Shown: positions 14,453 to 26,500 of the stretch, piece after piece | Layout: every line of letters begins with the position of its first letter | Numbering within the stretch: position 1 is the stretch's first letter | Assembly (NCBI GenBank): GCA_013397695.1 | Contig: VYZI01000988.1 | Span: forward strand, 1 to 64,000 | From: Centropus unirufus | Lineage: Eukaryota; Chordata; Aves; Cuculiformes; Centropidae | Length of the DNA stretch: 64,000 nucleotides | Direction: 5' to 3' | The notes under the pieces: model-generated | The model's database searches: none | The model's input: only the letters and a program-made list of their open reading frames with translations | What the model was told of the DNA's origin: nothing | Program-made: the position numbers and the translations under genes

Positions 14453-14563
14453 GTGAAAAGAGCAGCGCTTGGGGCGCGGCCAGGCAGGACGGGAGGGAGT
14501 CGGGCCCGTCCGTCCGTACGTCCGAGGAGTGCGGGGCCCGAGCGGCAGTGCAGAGCTGTCAGC

Positions 14564-14570
14564 ATGGCTG
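14564..14570 (+). CDS. REL: REL coding exon 1 (start codon, 7 coding nt)
   Basis: ATGGCTG is followed directly by donor GTGAGT at 14571. The third codon is split, with its last two bases in exon 2 (phase 1). The start context AGCATGG is a strong Kozak match. Only two whole codons are encoded here, so nearly all of exon 1 is 5'UTR. It is followed by a 5.86 kb intron. Confidence 0.93.
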
Positions 14571-17500
14571 GTGAGTCGCGGGGGGTGCCGGGCTGGGGGG
14601 AGAGGAAGGAGGGCGCGAGGCGGTGGCGATGAGCAGCAGGGGAGATGGCAGGGAGGAGCTGTCAGTATGACCGGTAAGCGGTGGGGCACGGGATGTCTGT
14701 GTTTGCGCGGTGCGGTGCCAGTGACCGGCGGGACTCGGGGGGGACGACACGACAGCGGGTTGGAGCTTTCAGCAGTGACTGGAGCGAGGGGCGTACGGTA
14801 CCGGCGGGTCGGGGTGTGTGTGTGTCTCTGTGTGTGTGTGTGTGTGCGCGTACGTGCACGCGCGCGTGATACCAGAGGGGCAAGTGGGACGGCGGGATTG
14901 AGTCGTCAGCATGGCCAGCGAGCGGCGGGACCGGCCCTAACGTGGCGGAGAGGGGCGCGTTACCCCGCCTCCCACTGCCGCCCGGAAAACCGAGCCCTCC
15001 GCCCTTCCTCCTGTTTCGGTCCCTGTCGTGGTGCGGAAGCGGTGGCCGGTTCAGGGGAAAGGGAAAGCATCCGGTAGTTGTTAGTTTGGTGCTGCGAGGA
15101 ATGGTTTGCTTCTCATCTTTCGCCGTCTCCTGTTAAGCCCATGAAGCAGGCGGAGTTGGGTAACAGTTTGAAAAAAGGGTGTTAAGGCTCTTGCCCCATC
15201 ATCCCAGCATCTGCTTTTGATTATGAAACCCCGTCTGTGTAGCTTGTTAAGCAGGGTTACGGAAAAAGTTAACGAAGAAGCATCAGGGAGTTGTTTAGAT
15301 CAGTTGTGACAAGGTCTTGCACAGCTACTGTGGTTCAGAATGAATCTTTAAAGTCTTAAAATTGTAACATGCTTAGCTATTTAATAAGCATATGAGGCCG
15401 TATCTGGGCTAGAGACATCACCAGGCCAGATGCTCAACAAGATCCTGTTCACATAGGAACACAAAACACAAATAAGAAACAGAGATCACATAAATGCAAA
15501 GTAACAGTTGGGGGGATCATGCATTGAGTAATTATAGGAAAAGGCACAATTGTGTTTCTTTAGGCTAAATTAAACCAAATTTATTATCCTTTCAAAAGGT
15601 GCTTTGGTGATATCTTTCTTGGGGTTTAAAAAACCCCAAACTCAAGACTTGGCTGTAGTAATTACTTGGCAGTTTTAATTAGAATAGCATTTCTAGGAAG
15701 AAATGCTCCCCAGCCTCAAAACCTTGATGTAGTGAAAGATGTCTATGCCTGTGGCAGGTAGATTGAAACTGGTTGATCTTTAAGATTCCTTCCAACCCAA
15801 ACCATTCTATGATTCTATGAAAACCTAGGGATGTGTGTGTTCAGCTACCACTTAGCAAAGTATAGACTTTCAGTTCTGTAAAATATGCCTGTGCTAACCA
15901 CCAAAAGAGAGAGAAAACAACTGGATTTGTATGGAGGCATCTTTATAATGTTGAGTTGTATTGCAGAGTGGCAAAACTGAAGCAGGGGTAGCACTTTTGG
16001 GTTTTGGGGTTTTTTTTTTTTGTAATTTATTAATACAGTTTCAATGTGGTAAGGAACTAGACAAGAAATTTTTCAGTAGGGGAAGTTCATAGCTTCCTGG
16101 TACCAGCCAGGTTTTTATTTATTTATTTATTTTGTTTGTTCTTTTGGTTGCTGTTCTGTAATGTAACATGATAGTAAAGAGGAAGTTCATGGGCACTTTT
16201 GTCTCACTGCTAGAATCTGTAAAGCTTATGGAGTCCTAGGTAGACCACTGCTTTCTAAAATAAAGATGTGTTTACACTTCAGTTGTTTTAGGTTAAGCTA
16301 GAATGTGCTATATTGAATCTTCCACTGTAGTGTTTTGCCTGAGGTGTTGCTGAAAGTTAGAAGCATACAGATTGTCTGCTCTTGCTTTTCAGAAACAACT
16401 CTTGCTGTGGAGGGTGTAGGGTCACCACTGATCTGTACAGAGCAGCAATATCAAAGTTGAAGGGCTCCCATCTATATCTCACTGCAGTCACCTCAGGTCA
16501 TAGGGTTTCAGGTGATACTTTCACATCTTCCACAAAGACCCACAGCTGCTTTGCTTTCACACGCAGATGTTCCTGAGAGTCTGTTCACAGGGCATTCCTT
16601 GGTGTGCAAGAAAATTATAAATTCTGTATAATTTATATATATATAAATATATAAATATAAATATAAGACAAAACATACAAACTCTTGGTCCTGTTGTTGC
16701 TTTGCTTGGTGGCAGCATGACACCCTTTCTCCCTAATGGCACAGGCCACACTAAACTTCAAACTGGCCCATATTTCTCATTGTGGAGATCTTTGATGGAA
16801 GTGTTGCTCGGGGTTGTCCTTTTGTATGGCTCAAACCAGATGAGAATAAAACTTTCAGTTCGTGAATAACTATAGCTGGCTGAACTCTTGGAGCTGTTAC
16901 TGCTCTTACCTGCTTTCTTTGTGTGTATAGTTGGGATACTTGAACTCCTATATTCTCTTTGAATAAACAATTTTAAACAAAAAGAAGCATGTAGTGATAT
17001 GTAGCATAATGTTTCTATTGTTAGCATGTGTATAGGCAATTATAATTAATTACGAATGCAAATTAAACTTATAAGCACTGAGATAAAGGATTAGCTAGAT
17101 CTTTGCTTTTCTTCCATTTAAAATGCTTTTCTGAGTAGCTGTGGGGAGATAAGTAATATGAGAAGCTGTGCATTTCTCTTCCAGAATTAGTGAGTTTGTT
17201 GTTTGCTTTTTTTTTGTTTGACAAACACAGCAAGACCTACAGAGGACAGGGTTTTAGCAACTGTGTGGGAACCAACAGTACTCTGTGTGTAGACTGAAAT
17301 AGTTAAGCCAGGCCACTTCACAATCACATTGCTGATTTACAGAAATAGGGAGTTCTGATCACCTTTCCATTTGGCTGCAGAGCACTGATAATGCCTTTAG
17401 TTCAGACACAGGTTTTTAAGTGTTTCTTCTCTACACATGACTCGATGGCACTTATAATCATGGTAGAGATAACGTGATTTTTAAACAGAGTGAGAGAGAA

Positions 17501-20500
17501 CCAAGGTAAAGTGAAGTTTAATGTTTAATATCTGGAGGCCACTGTATCATTGAGCTTTACTTTCCCACAAACACACCTGCTGTTGAGGCCCTAGCTAGTT
17601 TTGACAAAAAAGTAATGTGTGTGGGTGTACTGTTTGTCTGGTTAGCAGCTATGCAAGCACATCCATCTCCAAAGTAAGATGATTAGTAGGCACTTTATGC
17701 AATTTCCTCATTATAACATGTAAAATGGAATTTTAATTACTATGTGGATATGTGTCTGTATTTGTGGCTTACCATATTATGTAGGAACGGAAAGGTGAAT
17801 TTCTTTCCTCAATGGAATGATGGAAATGGGAGGCTGATGTAGCAATTGCTCTGCACTGGTTGCAGAAAGTTTGCTGCTTGCTCCTCTGGACTGTGCTGAT
17901 AAATACAATATCACAAGTAAATTTAAGTGTGAGAGTTAGTGTGAGCTTTGTGTTGTGAGAAGCTCAGACTTCTGCTCGCTTTGATAATTATCTTTAGCTT
18001 TATGTAATTTCTTTTTGGTAGCACTGCCTGTCTTCCCACCCTTTGCTGGGCTTGCTTATTTTCCAGGAAGAGAAACTATGCAAAGCTTCTCTAAAGGAGG
18101 GTTAGATAAAATCTGAGAAGTGGGTAGAAAAGGCGTCATCCTTTTAAGTAACTGGACCTAGAAGAATAGCTAATGTGTATTTAATGTGGCAGCTTATGGT
18201 CTATTTTCAGAAAATTATTTAAAATTTATTTGATGAGGTAGTCAGTTTAAATATTGCAATAAAATGTTAAAAAGAAATATCAAGAGTCCTAAACCACAGT
18301 TCTCAAATGGTTGGTATCACATGGAGTAGAAATGCATTATGCCTTCTTATAAGGCATTCAGGATTTTAAAAGGCACATTTTGAGGATGATTCCAGGATCA
18401 GAGCTGCTCTCACGCACTGCCATTGCAGTTATTGAATCACCAAATACCAGGTTGGAAGGGACCTCAAGGATCATCTGGTCCAGCCTTTCTTGGCAAAAGC
18501 ACAATCTAGACAAGATGGCCCAGCACCCTGTCTGGCTGAATCTTGAAAAGATCTAATGTTGGGGAATTTACCTCTTCCCTGGAGAGATTATTCCAATGCC
18601 TGATTGTTCTCCTTGTGAAAAAATTTTCTCTTGTGTCCAATTGGAATTGGTATCCCCTAAGACTTCTTTTCTCAAGGCTGAACAAAACCAGTTCTCTCAA
18701 CCTTCCCTCATGTGGCAGGCTTCCCACTCTTGGTCATCTTTGTGATCCCTCTCTGGGCCCTCTGCAGCTTGTCCACATCTTTTTTGTATAGTGGGGACTT
18801 AAAACTGAGCACAGTATTCTAGCTGTGGCCTGACAAGCACTGAGTAGAGTTAGATAACTTTTCTATCTCTGCTGATGATGGCATTGTTGCAACCCAGCAT
18901 CTGGCTGGCTTTCTTTGCTGCAGCAGCCCACTGTTTGCTCATGTTGAGCTGCTTGTCCATCAGGACCCCCAGGTTCCTTTCAACAGAGATTCTAGCCTGT
19001 GCTGTGCTATTGTCCTGCGTTATGTTTTCCTACGTGCAAGACCTCATACTTGTCCTTGTTGAACTGCATAAGGTTCTTGTCAGCCCTATTTTCCAGCCTA
19101 TCTGGGTCTTCTGCATATTATCAGCAAACTTCAGCAAAGTGCACTTGATCCCATCATCCAGATCACTTACATAGATGCTAAACAGCATTGGGCCCAGAAT
19201 CGGTTCCTAAGAGAACCCACTTGTGACAGGTTTCCAGTTTGTAAAGGAGATGCAGACCACCACACTTGGGGTGTGGCTTGTCAGCCAGTTCCCTGCTCAC
19301 CGCACAGACCATTTGTCCACACCATAGCTCACCTCACATCAGCTATGCAGGTCACTTTGTTATAGTGGTGATCTCAATCACATGCTTCATTTGTCTGTAT
19401 GTGTCATAGTTGAAATGTGCATTGAAGTAAGACCAACGTAACATCTTAGACATGTAGTTGTTTCCATCCCTTACTTTATCTTTTAGGTTACAATCTTTTC
19501 CTGCTTCAAGTATGAAATGCTGTAGCACTGGGAACGTTTTGCATCAACAAATCCCAGGCATAAAGTTCAAGTTTTGCGTTGACAGGTAGACTTAATTCAT
19601 TGTAGGTGCAACAAAAGAGAAACTTTTGTTATGGAGTTTAGATTGGATCCCACCTCTTTGCCAAAACTCTGATGCTTAGGCTGTAGAGACATTGGGCAAA
19701 ACGGAGTAAGGGATCTTTTACTGTTTTACTACTTTCAAAATACTTAGTAACCATTTTGCTTAATATGTAGAGGTCTAAGCACTTCTTTTAGTGCTGTGCC
19801 AAAGGATGTTGCCTGTCATGTTCGCGATGCACAACCTGGCTTGAGTAGGTTGCAATTATATGAAGGTGACGGAGAGCTCAGTAGATAGTGTAGTTATCAG
19901 TAGATAGTGTTGTTATGATCGTGCAGCACCATGATGATTCAACTACAATATTTACTTACCCTCTGTTGTTTGTTTTTTTTGCATGACTTCTCACTGTTGT
20001 CACTTTTTGATTGGCTGTCCTGTTCAGTGTTCTCAGTGAGATATATTAAATAACTTACTAAAATTAAATCTGAAATAAATACTAACTATTCCCTCAAAAT
20101 ATTTTGTTCTCTGTTGTATAAAATCCTCTTTCATCAGACAGACTCTCCAATACCTGAAAGTAACTAAGTGAGATGGAGGGGTGGGCATTCTCTGTGAATT
20201 AGTCAGCATTGATACTTAAGACTTCATTTAAAGTCTGGCCTCTCCCCTCATCCCTTCCCTTCAGTGTGTGCATATCCATAAAAAAGTATATCAGATTGTC
20301 TGAGAAGGTAGACCAAGTGGAAAGATGGCAATATCAATCAAAAAGTCTAGATACTCTTAATTCTTACATCTGCTGCTGCTTTTTAAGCTTTACTGTGTAC
20401 TAATATTGAAAATGTTTTGTTTTTAAGGTGGCTCTGAGCCCTACGTTGAAATATTTGAACAACCCAGGCAAAGGGGCATGCGTTTCAGGTACAAATGTGA

Positions 20501-23500
20501 GGGAAGATCAGCAGGTAGTATTCCAGGAGAACACAGTACTGAAAACAATAAGACATTCCCTTCCATACAGGTAAATACTGCTTTTATCCATGAAATACCA
20601 TTGTCCAGATTAACACTGTACTTCAGCTATGTGTTGGACTCGGTGTAGTAAAGAAAATTCATTTCATGTTCTGTTATTCTCTTCTTGATGTGCAAATGTA
20701 GTTACAGAGTGGGAAAAGTTCCGTGATCCTAGTCATTAAAGATTTTGATTCAATTTTGCAAGGAGAGGAGAAGGCATAGACATAGTCAACAAAGTGCAGA
20801 TAGTGAAGGAACTCAGTTCTCATTGTATGGGAGCCATTCATTATTAGCTTCTTTTGTATGCATATTTGTTCTGGTTTCTTAGTGATGTCACTTGGATATG
20901 TTCTTAATATTTGGAATGCAGTGTGAATTTTGGGAGAGCTTTGAAGGAGTTTATGTACAAAATTTGAAAGGGTTTTGAAAAGCTACTGGGTACAACATGA
21001 GAAAAGGCACCTTGTACTAGTGAACAAAGTAAGAAGTGCCTTACAGCAAGTGATTTGGTAGTTAGAGTCTGCAAAAGAAACTACTATGATGTATTCCAAG
21101 TCAGAAGTGAATACAGAATTTAAAAATGAGGTGAGAAAGGGGAATTATTTGGTCAGGGCACCTGCAATGAAGATGAGTTGCATAGTTGCATTACAGATAG
21201 GTTAGGAAATCCAGAAAGAGGGATTCAGAGTAGCCCTAGCAGCTATGATTGAGGCAGGGACAAAGATACAGATGGTAGAGGTGGAATGGAAGCACTTTGG
21301 TACATTGACAGAGGAATGTGTCAGAGGCCCTAGACAGGTGGGGTAGAACAGAAGAATTTCTGGTCTCCTATTTGAAGTTTAAGTTACTAGTGTTTCCTTC
21401 ATCTCCTTCAATTTGGAAAATGACTTTCAGAAATGAGATTGGAAGAGAAGCATATTGGAAGTACTTTGTAATGCCTAGGAGCAGAAGCTGTGCATCTGTG
21501 TTTTGCAGTGTACGCAGGTATAAAAAGAAGTGAAGCCAAAGATGGAATCTCTGAGATGACAGAGGTGAAAGAACAGATACAGAGGACATGAAATCTGAGA
21601 AATATGAGATGTCTCAGCCTGAGGCATAAAAGCTCTTAGGAAGAGGGTGAGTTTGAGAAATAGTGTTGCCAGTAATGTGTTCAGCGGTGAGCTCTGCTTC
21701 ATAAAACAACTGGAAGCTGGTCTAGTACTAAAGCCAGAATTACTAAGGGAAAAAGCAAACAAGAAGCGCACCCTTTTGACTATTACAGTGCTAGGTTTAG
21801 TTAAGGAATGGAGGAAGCAGAGATCTTGCCAGGAAAGACTGGACATGGTAGGTAACCATGCAGTCTTGTCAAAGTTTGTTCTTTTTTTTGAAGGTGACTG
21901 TTGATGATAGAGCTGATTGTTATTGATAGCAGGTAATTCTAGGTGAATTCCGGCCTCTCTGAAGCCTGTAGGAGGATTTAGTGCTGATTAGCTGCTAGAG
22001 GAGTTCCCCTCAAGAGATGGAAACGTCAGTGAGGATGAGAACAGAGAGGCCAGGAAGAGATTAAATTTTGTGGTGTTATGATGGACATGATCCAGGAAGA
22101 GCTGGAGAATCAAAAGAGGCTAGGTCAGGCTTCAGGTTCAAGGCACTGGGTGTGATATGAGTGAAAAGTGATGTAAAAGACGAAGAAGGTGAAGGAGTGA
22201 TGAAATTTTATAGATAAAAAGTTACAGTGGCATGTGTGAAGACCAAGAAAGGAGCCAAACTGGAGACAGAAGAAGCCAACAAATGTTGGACAAATCAAGT
22301 TAAAGGTTTGAGGTGTTGGCTGAAAAGGTTGTATGATGGATCCATGGTGTCTCAGAAGGAGCAAATTAAAGCCTGAAGGAGAGGAACAGTTAGTTATAGG
22401 GCAGGGGAAGTGGAGGAGGAGAAGAGCTCACCTCTGCACAAATGCATGTGCAAGTCTTGTAGTTGCTTTCAAGTTGCTACATTTCAAACAGTTTAGGCCA
22501 AGCTGTTTTTCCTTTTCTGTTTCTGTTCACTCACCCTCCCAACTTTTGATGACTTCACTCGTAGTTGTCAGCATGAGGGAAGACTTTTATGCACCTGAAA
22601 AACATGTTAATTGGGTTCATGACTGCTTTGAAGGCTCTAGTAGGTGCTTGACATTTTAGTACCCCCCTTTTTGAATACAAGACAGAATCTTCATCTCAGA
22701 ATTAACTGAAAAAAAAATGTTCATAGGGTATTATATCATGCTGTTTCTGTTAAGATCTTCTTTCAGTACTTTGTGTTCCATACAAAGATGGTTTCTTTAA
22801 CCCTGAGGCTTTAGGAATTTTTTCCTATGGTCTTTGGAGCTACACCTGTCCTACAAGAAGCATTTGTATGTAGTCACCTACATAGAATTGTTCATCTTTC
22901 ATTGTAAGGCTACGTATAGTAATGAAATATGTCCTGTTACATTTGCTCTTAACAGCATTACAAGTTGTTTTACGTCTTACCTGTATCACCTCTGCCCTTT
23001 TGCACAGGGATGAATTCAACTCTTACAGCAAGCCCTGGTAAGATGGTGAAGCAGGGGAGCCTTTCAGACTTCTTTCCCATTCTTGCAGTAGGGTAGTTTG
23101 AGAATAGATTACTGGCACTAGCAAAATTTTTACCAATCCAAATAACCAGATTATTTGGCAAAACTAACAGGAGAATTGTGTTTTACTTTCTGAAACAGAT
23201 GAGGCATACTCTTGAAAGAAAAACTCTTTTCAGATATTTTGTCATGGTGTTGGTTTTATAGTGTAAAATGAGCAGAACTGAAATGGAGTGGATAAAACTT
23301 CTCAATGGTCCTGGCTTTTATGATGCAGTGATGCTATTTTCTTAGCTGTGATGTTTCTTGCATAGAGTATTTCAGGATGAAAGGTGTTTTCTGTTACATG
23401 TGGGGACTTTACTAGCCCTAATATCTAAAATCTGGAAAATATCTACCATTTTTTGTAGATTCTGAACTATTATGGGAAAGTCAAAATAAGAACTACATTG

Positions 23501-26500
23501 GTAACAAAGAACGAACCCTACAAGCCACACCCTCATGATCTGGTTGGAAAAGACTGCAGGGATGGCTACTACGAAGCAGAGTTTGGGCCAGAACGGCGAG
23601 TTCTGTCGTGAGTAGTGGTGGTGTTTGGGTGTTGGATTAATTTTGCAAGTGATTTGCTAATATTATATTTTAAAGTTCTGACTAGTGATTAAAAGGGCAA
23701 TTCTGCAGTTTTTGCTAGGTTTACTAAATCATCACAGAGAGAGGGCAACTTCTCTTTGAAGTATTTCCTTCTTTATTCAGTACTTCACACATTCATCTTT
23801 GGTCCTATTCTTTTCGTAATGCCCTTTTTCCCCCTTTGCTCATTTTCCTAATGTCTGACTCCTTTTCCTTTCTTCCACTTCTTTGCCTCTTATACTTGTT
23901 CAGCAACACTAAGTCTTGAGTATGTCTCTCTCCTGGCGTGTGAAAACGATGAGTAATAGGATGGGTAACAACAGCAGTACAATTAGTAGTCCATGATGAT
24001 GAGTGATTTAGGGAAGTTCATGTCTTCCCTGGGGATGGACTTCCTGGAAACAGATGGAGAAAGTTTGTGCTGGCTGAGTGCTATGTCTCTTACAAGACAG
24101 TGGTTGTGACAGTTGAGCAAGATGTTAGTAGCTGTCAATGTTTCTGCTGTTTGTTTCGGTTGCCTTTTTTTTAAGTAGCTATACAGATTCTGCTCCGGCC
24201 CAGCTTTGTGGAGCGAGCATGCCAGGGAAGGATCTATTTGGGGATCCAGGAAGGAAAATTCGGGCTGCATATGAGATGTGTTTCTGGGTGGCATTTCCTG
24301 AAAGTTTACCAAGTCTTATGTAAAAATGTAAAAGCAGAGTGAACTGCAACAAATGTCAAGTGATTATTGTCAGAGAGAGGACTTTTGAATTGACAAGCTG
24401 TTTGCAGTTCACAGTTGGCAATGTAGTAAATTTGTAAGTGGGCTGTTGCTTCAGGGTAAACATTACCGAGGTGGGAAGAAAAGAAGGTAAATGTTTCAGT
24501 ATATAAGTAGCTCTTATGCACTGCTCTCAGGCTCATGTGATTCTGTTGATGTTAGTGAAATTACTCTACATTTCCATGAGTTTAGTCAATGTAACACTGT
24601 TAAAGGAGAGAACTGCAGACAGTCTGTTTGAAAGTAATAATTGCTTGATGGTGTAGTAGTGGAGGTGCTTTTTCAAAATAGATCCTAGGCTCTTAAGTGA
24701 TTGTGAATGTGCTGCAGATATATTCAGATGGCACGTAGCATGTTGACTGTACTGTCTTCTGCTGTTACAGGCGCTAACAATTTTATTAGTTTATTTGTTT
24801 TAGCTGTGTTCACGATGCTGTCCTAAGTGGTGAATGGTAAAAAATGATTGGTAAATGTAATTTTCCCCCCACTGCCACGGTTCTCTAGGAACTGTCTAGA
24901 ACTTGGTCTGTCTCTTCGGCCTTGATTTCATCTTGATTGTTGTAACCTCATTCTCCTCGGCTCCCCTGCAAAGTGAGCTCCTCTTTGTCTAAATGGCAAT
25001 TGCAAGTATCTTAAACTGTTGTGGGACCTCGCAGCTTCCTCTGACCATCCATTCCAGCTTCCCATTGCTTTAATCAAGCTTCCGCACCCAGGATCAAGGG
25101 ATGTCTGCCATTCTAGCCCGTCCCACTTCCTGCTCGCAAGACTGTGCCTTCTGATCGGAAGTGAGAAAGCTAGATTGCTTAATAGCTTTTCTGGTTATAT
25201 ATTTACATTTACCATGTTTTGAAGGCATTAATGATTGTTTTTCCTCTTGGCATTTTGTTGCATGAGGTTAAGTGTGTAAGCACAAGGCAAGCCTGTAGAG
25301 AGGCCACTACAGAACAGGATGTCAAAAAGCACTGGGATGCTTTGTGAATATTTATTCACACATTTTTATTTCTTCTCCATGAAACGTTTGCCTTTTTGAC
25401 ATAATGCTGTGGCTCTGTTTCACTTACAGTAAGCAGACACAAGTGCTTTATCCATGAGTTCTCGATATCTTATGAAATAGTAAGTGGGCAACTTGCACTG
25501 GATCAATAATGCAAAACGCTGAGTTTCAGTTGAGCTTGTCGTTGAAAATCTTGATGGGAGTACGTCTCAGAACATCCTCTTTGAAAAGTTTCAAGCATTA
25601 GAACACTCTTTTTTAAAATAAATTATTAGTTGCTTTATGATGAAAGAACAGTATGAGCCATAATTGGATCTGGATGTTTAAAGTAATTTTCCTTTTTTTT
25701 GTCTGATGATGCAGTCTTCACATTCTTCTCTTCAAGTCCGTGTTGGAGAGCAGCTTCACACAATGCTAGTGGGCAGGAAATATCCTCTCCTGGGAGTGGT
25801 TCCAGCTGTTTACTCATGCTGATCATCCCAAATAGAGCAAAAATCCAGTTGTTTTATTTTTTCTTTCCCTTCACAAGTGGAGATTTTGTGCTGGTCTGAG
25901 GAATTGCTCTGTTTTCTTACTGTTTAAAGTGCCCTGTGTAGTTCCCGTTGAAAAAAGCACTTTCTTCTGCCTGTGGTATAATGATCTTTACACTGCTGCC
26001 TCAACTTGATCAGAACCCTCTCTGGCCAAAATGCCAAGGTGGAAGTACAAATGTTGGAGTGAGTGTGACTGCCTGTGAAGTCAGATTTTTCCTTCCTAGT
26101 TTGCTCTCTCTCCGCGGATAATATAGTTTAACTGTCCTTCATATTTTTTTTTCTCTCTATTCCTACTTCTCCCTCTCTCGTCTCATTATCTCACTTCCTG
26201 TCAACCAGTGTCAATGTGAAACCCCGCAGCCTTGCTGATGTTCTCAAGTTTCTCCTCTGACCAATCCCTCTATTCAGTGATAGTTAGACACTTGCACTGT
26301 GACAGCACGTGCTTACGAAAATGTTTATAATCTGAGAATTACGGTGTGCCTAGAAGCTTAATTTCTGCATATGCGTTTGCTTGTTAACTCTAACTTATTG
26401 TGGATGGCTGGAGTGGCTGAGACTGGCTGATGGCAGTTTGGGGATGTAATACAGAACCAGGCATGTTCATTGGTTTGAAGTGTGCTTCATACCGAACCTG

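Larger units (their letters stand above)
14553..14930 (+). repeat. Degenerate tandem copies of the REL exon-1 start/donor motif
   Basis: The motif GAGCTGTCAGCATGG at 14553 recurs at 14656 (with TATGACCGGTAAGC), 14763 (start codon broken by one inserted base) and 14900 (GTCAGCATGG kept, donor lost). Spacings are about 103, 107 and 137 bp, the last enlarged by a GT tract. Outside the core, similarity is weak but GC-rich throughout. Confidence 0.55.
14270..15080 (+). promoter_or_regulatory. REL: CpG island with REL promoter and 5'UTR
   Basis: A GC- and CpG-dense block stands out sharply from the AT-rich surroundings and spans the start codon. There is no TATA box. GC boxes lie at about 14391-14416. 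The transcription start cannot be fixed from sequence alone but should lie between about 14300 and 14550. Confidence 0.85.
14571..20427 (+). other. REL: REL intron 1
   Basis: The 5.86 kb intron starts in the CpG island. It holds the GT tract, an inverted repeat at 15619-15639 (9-bp arms TTGGGGTTT/AAACCCCAA, 3-nt loop), a sense CR1 tail, an AT microsatellite and a 0.9 kb antisense CR1. I see no other gene in it. Confidence 0.85.

Noticed and set aside
14469..15077. 202-codon open frame on the + strand across the REL CpG island
   Set aside because: GC-rich DNA has few stop codons. The frame runs through the REL exon-1 donor and the GT microsatellite (hence a Cys/Val/Arg run) and has no recognisable domain.
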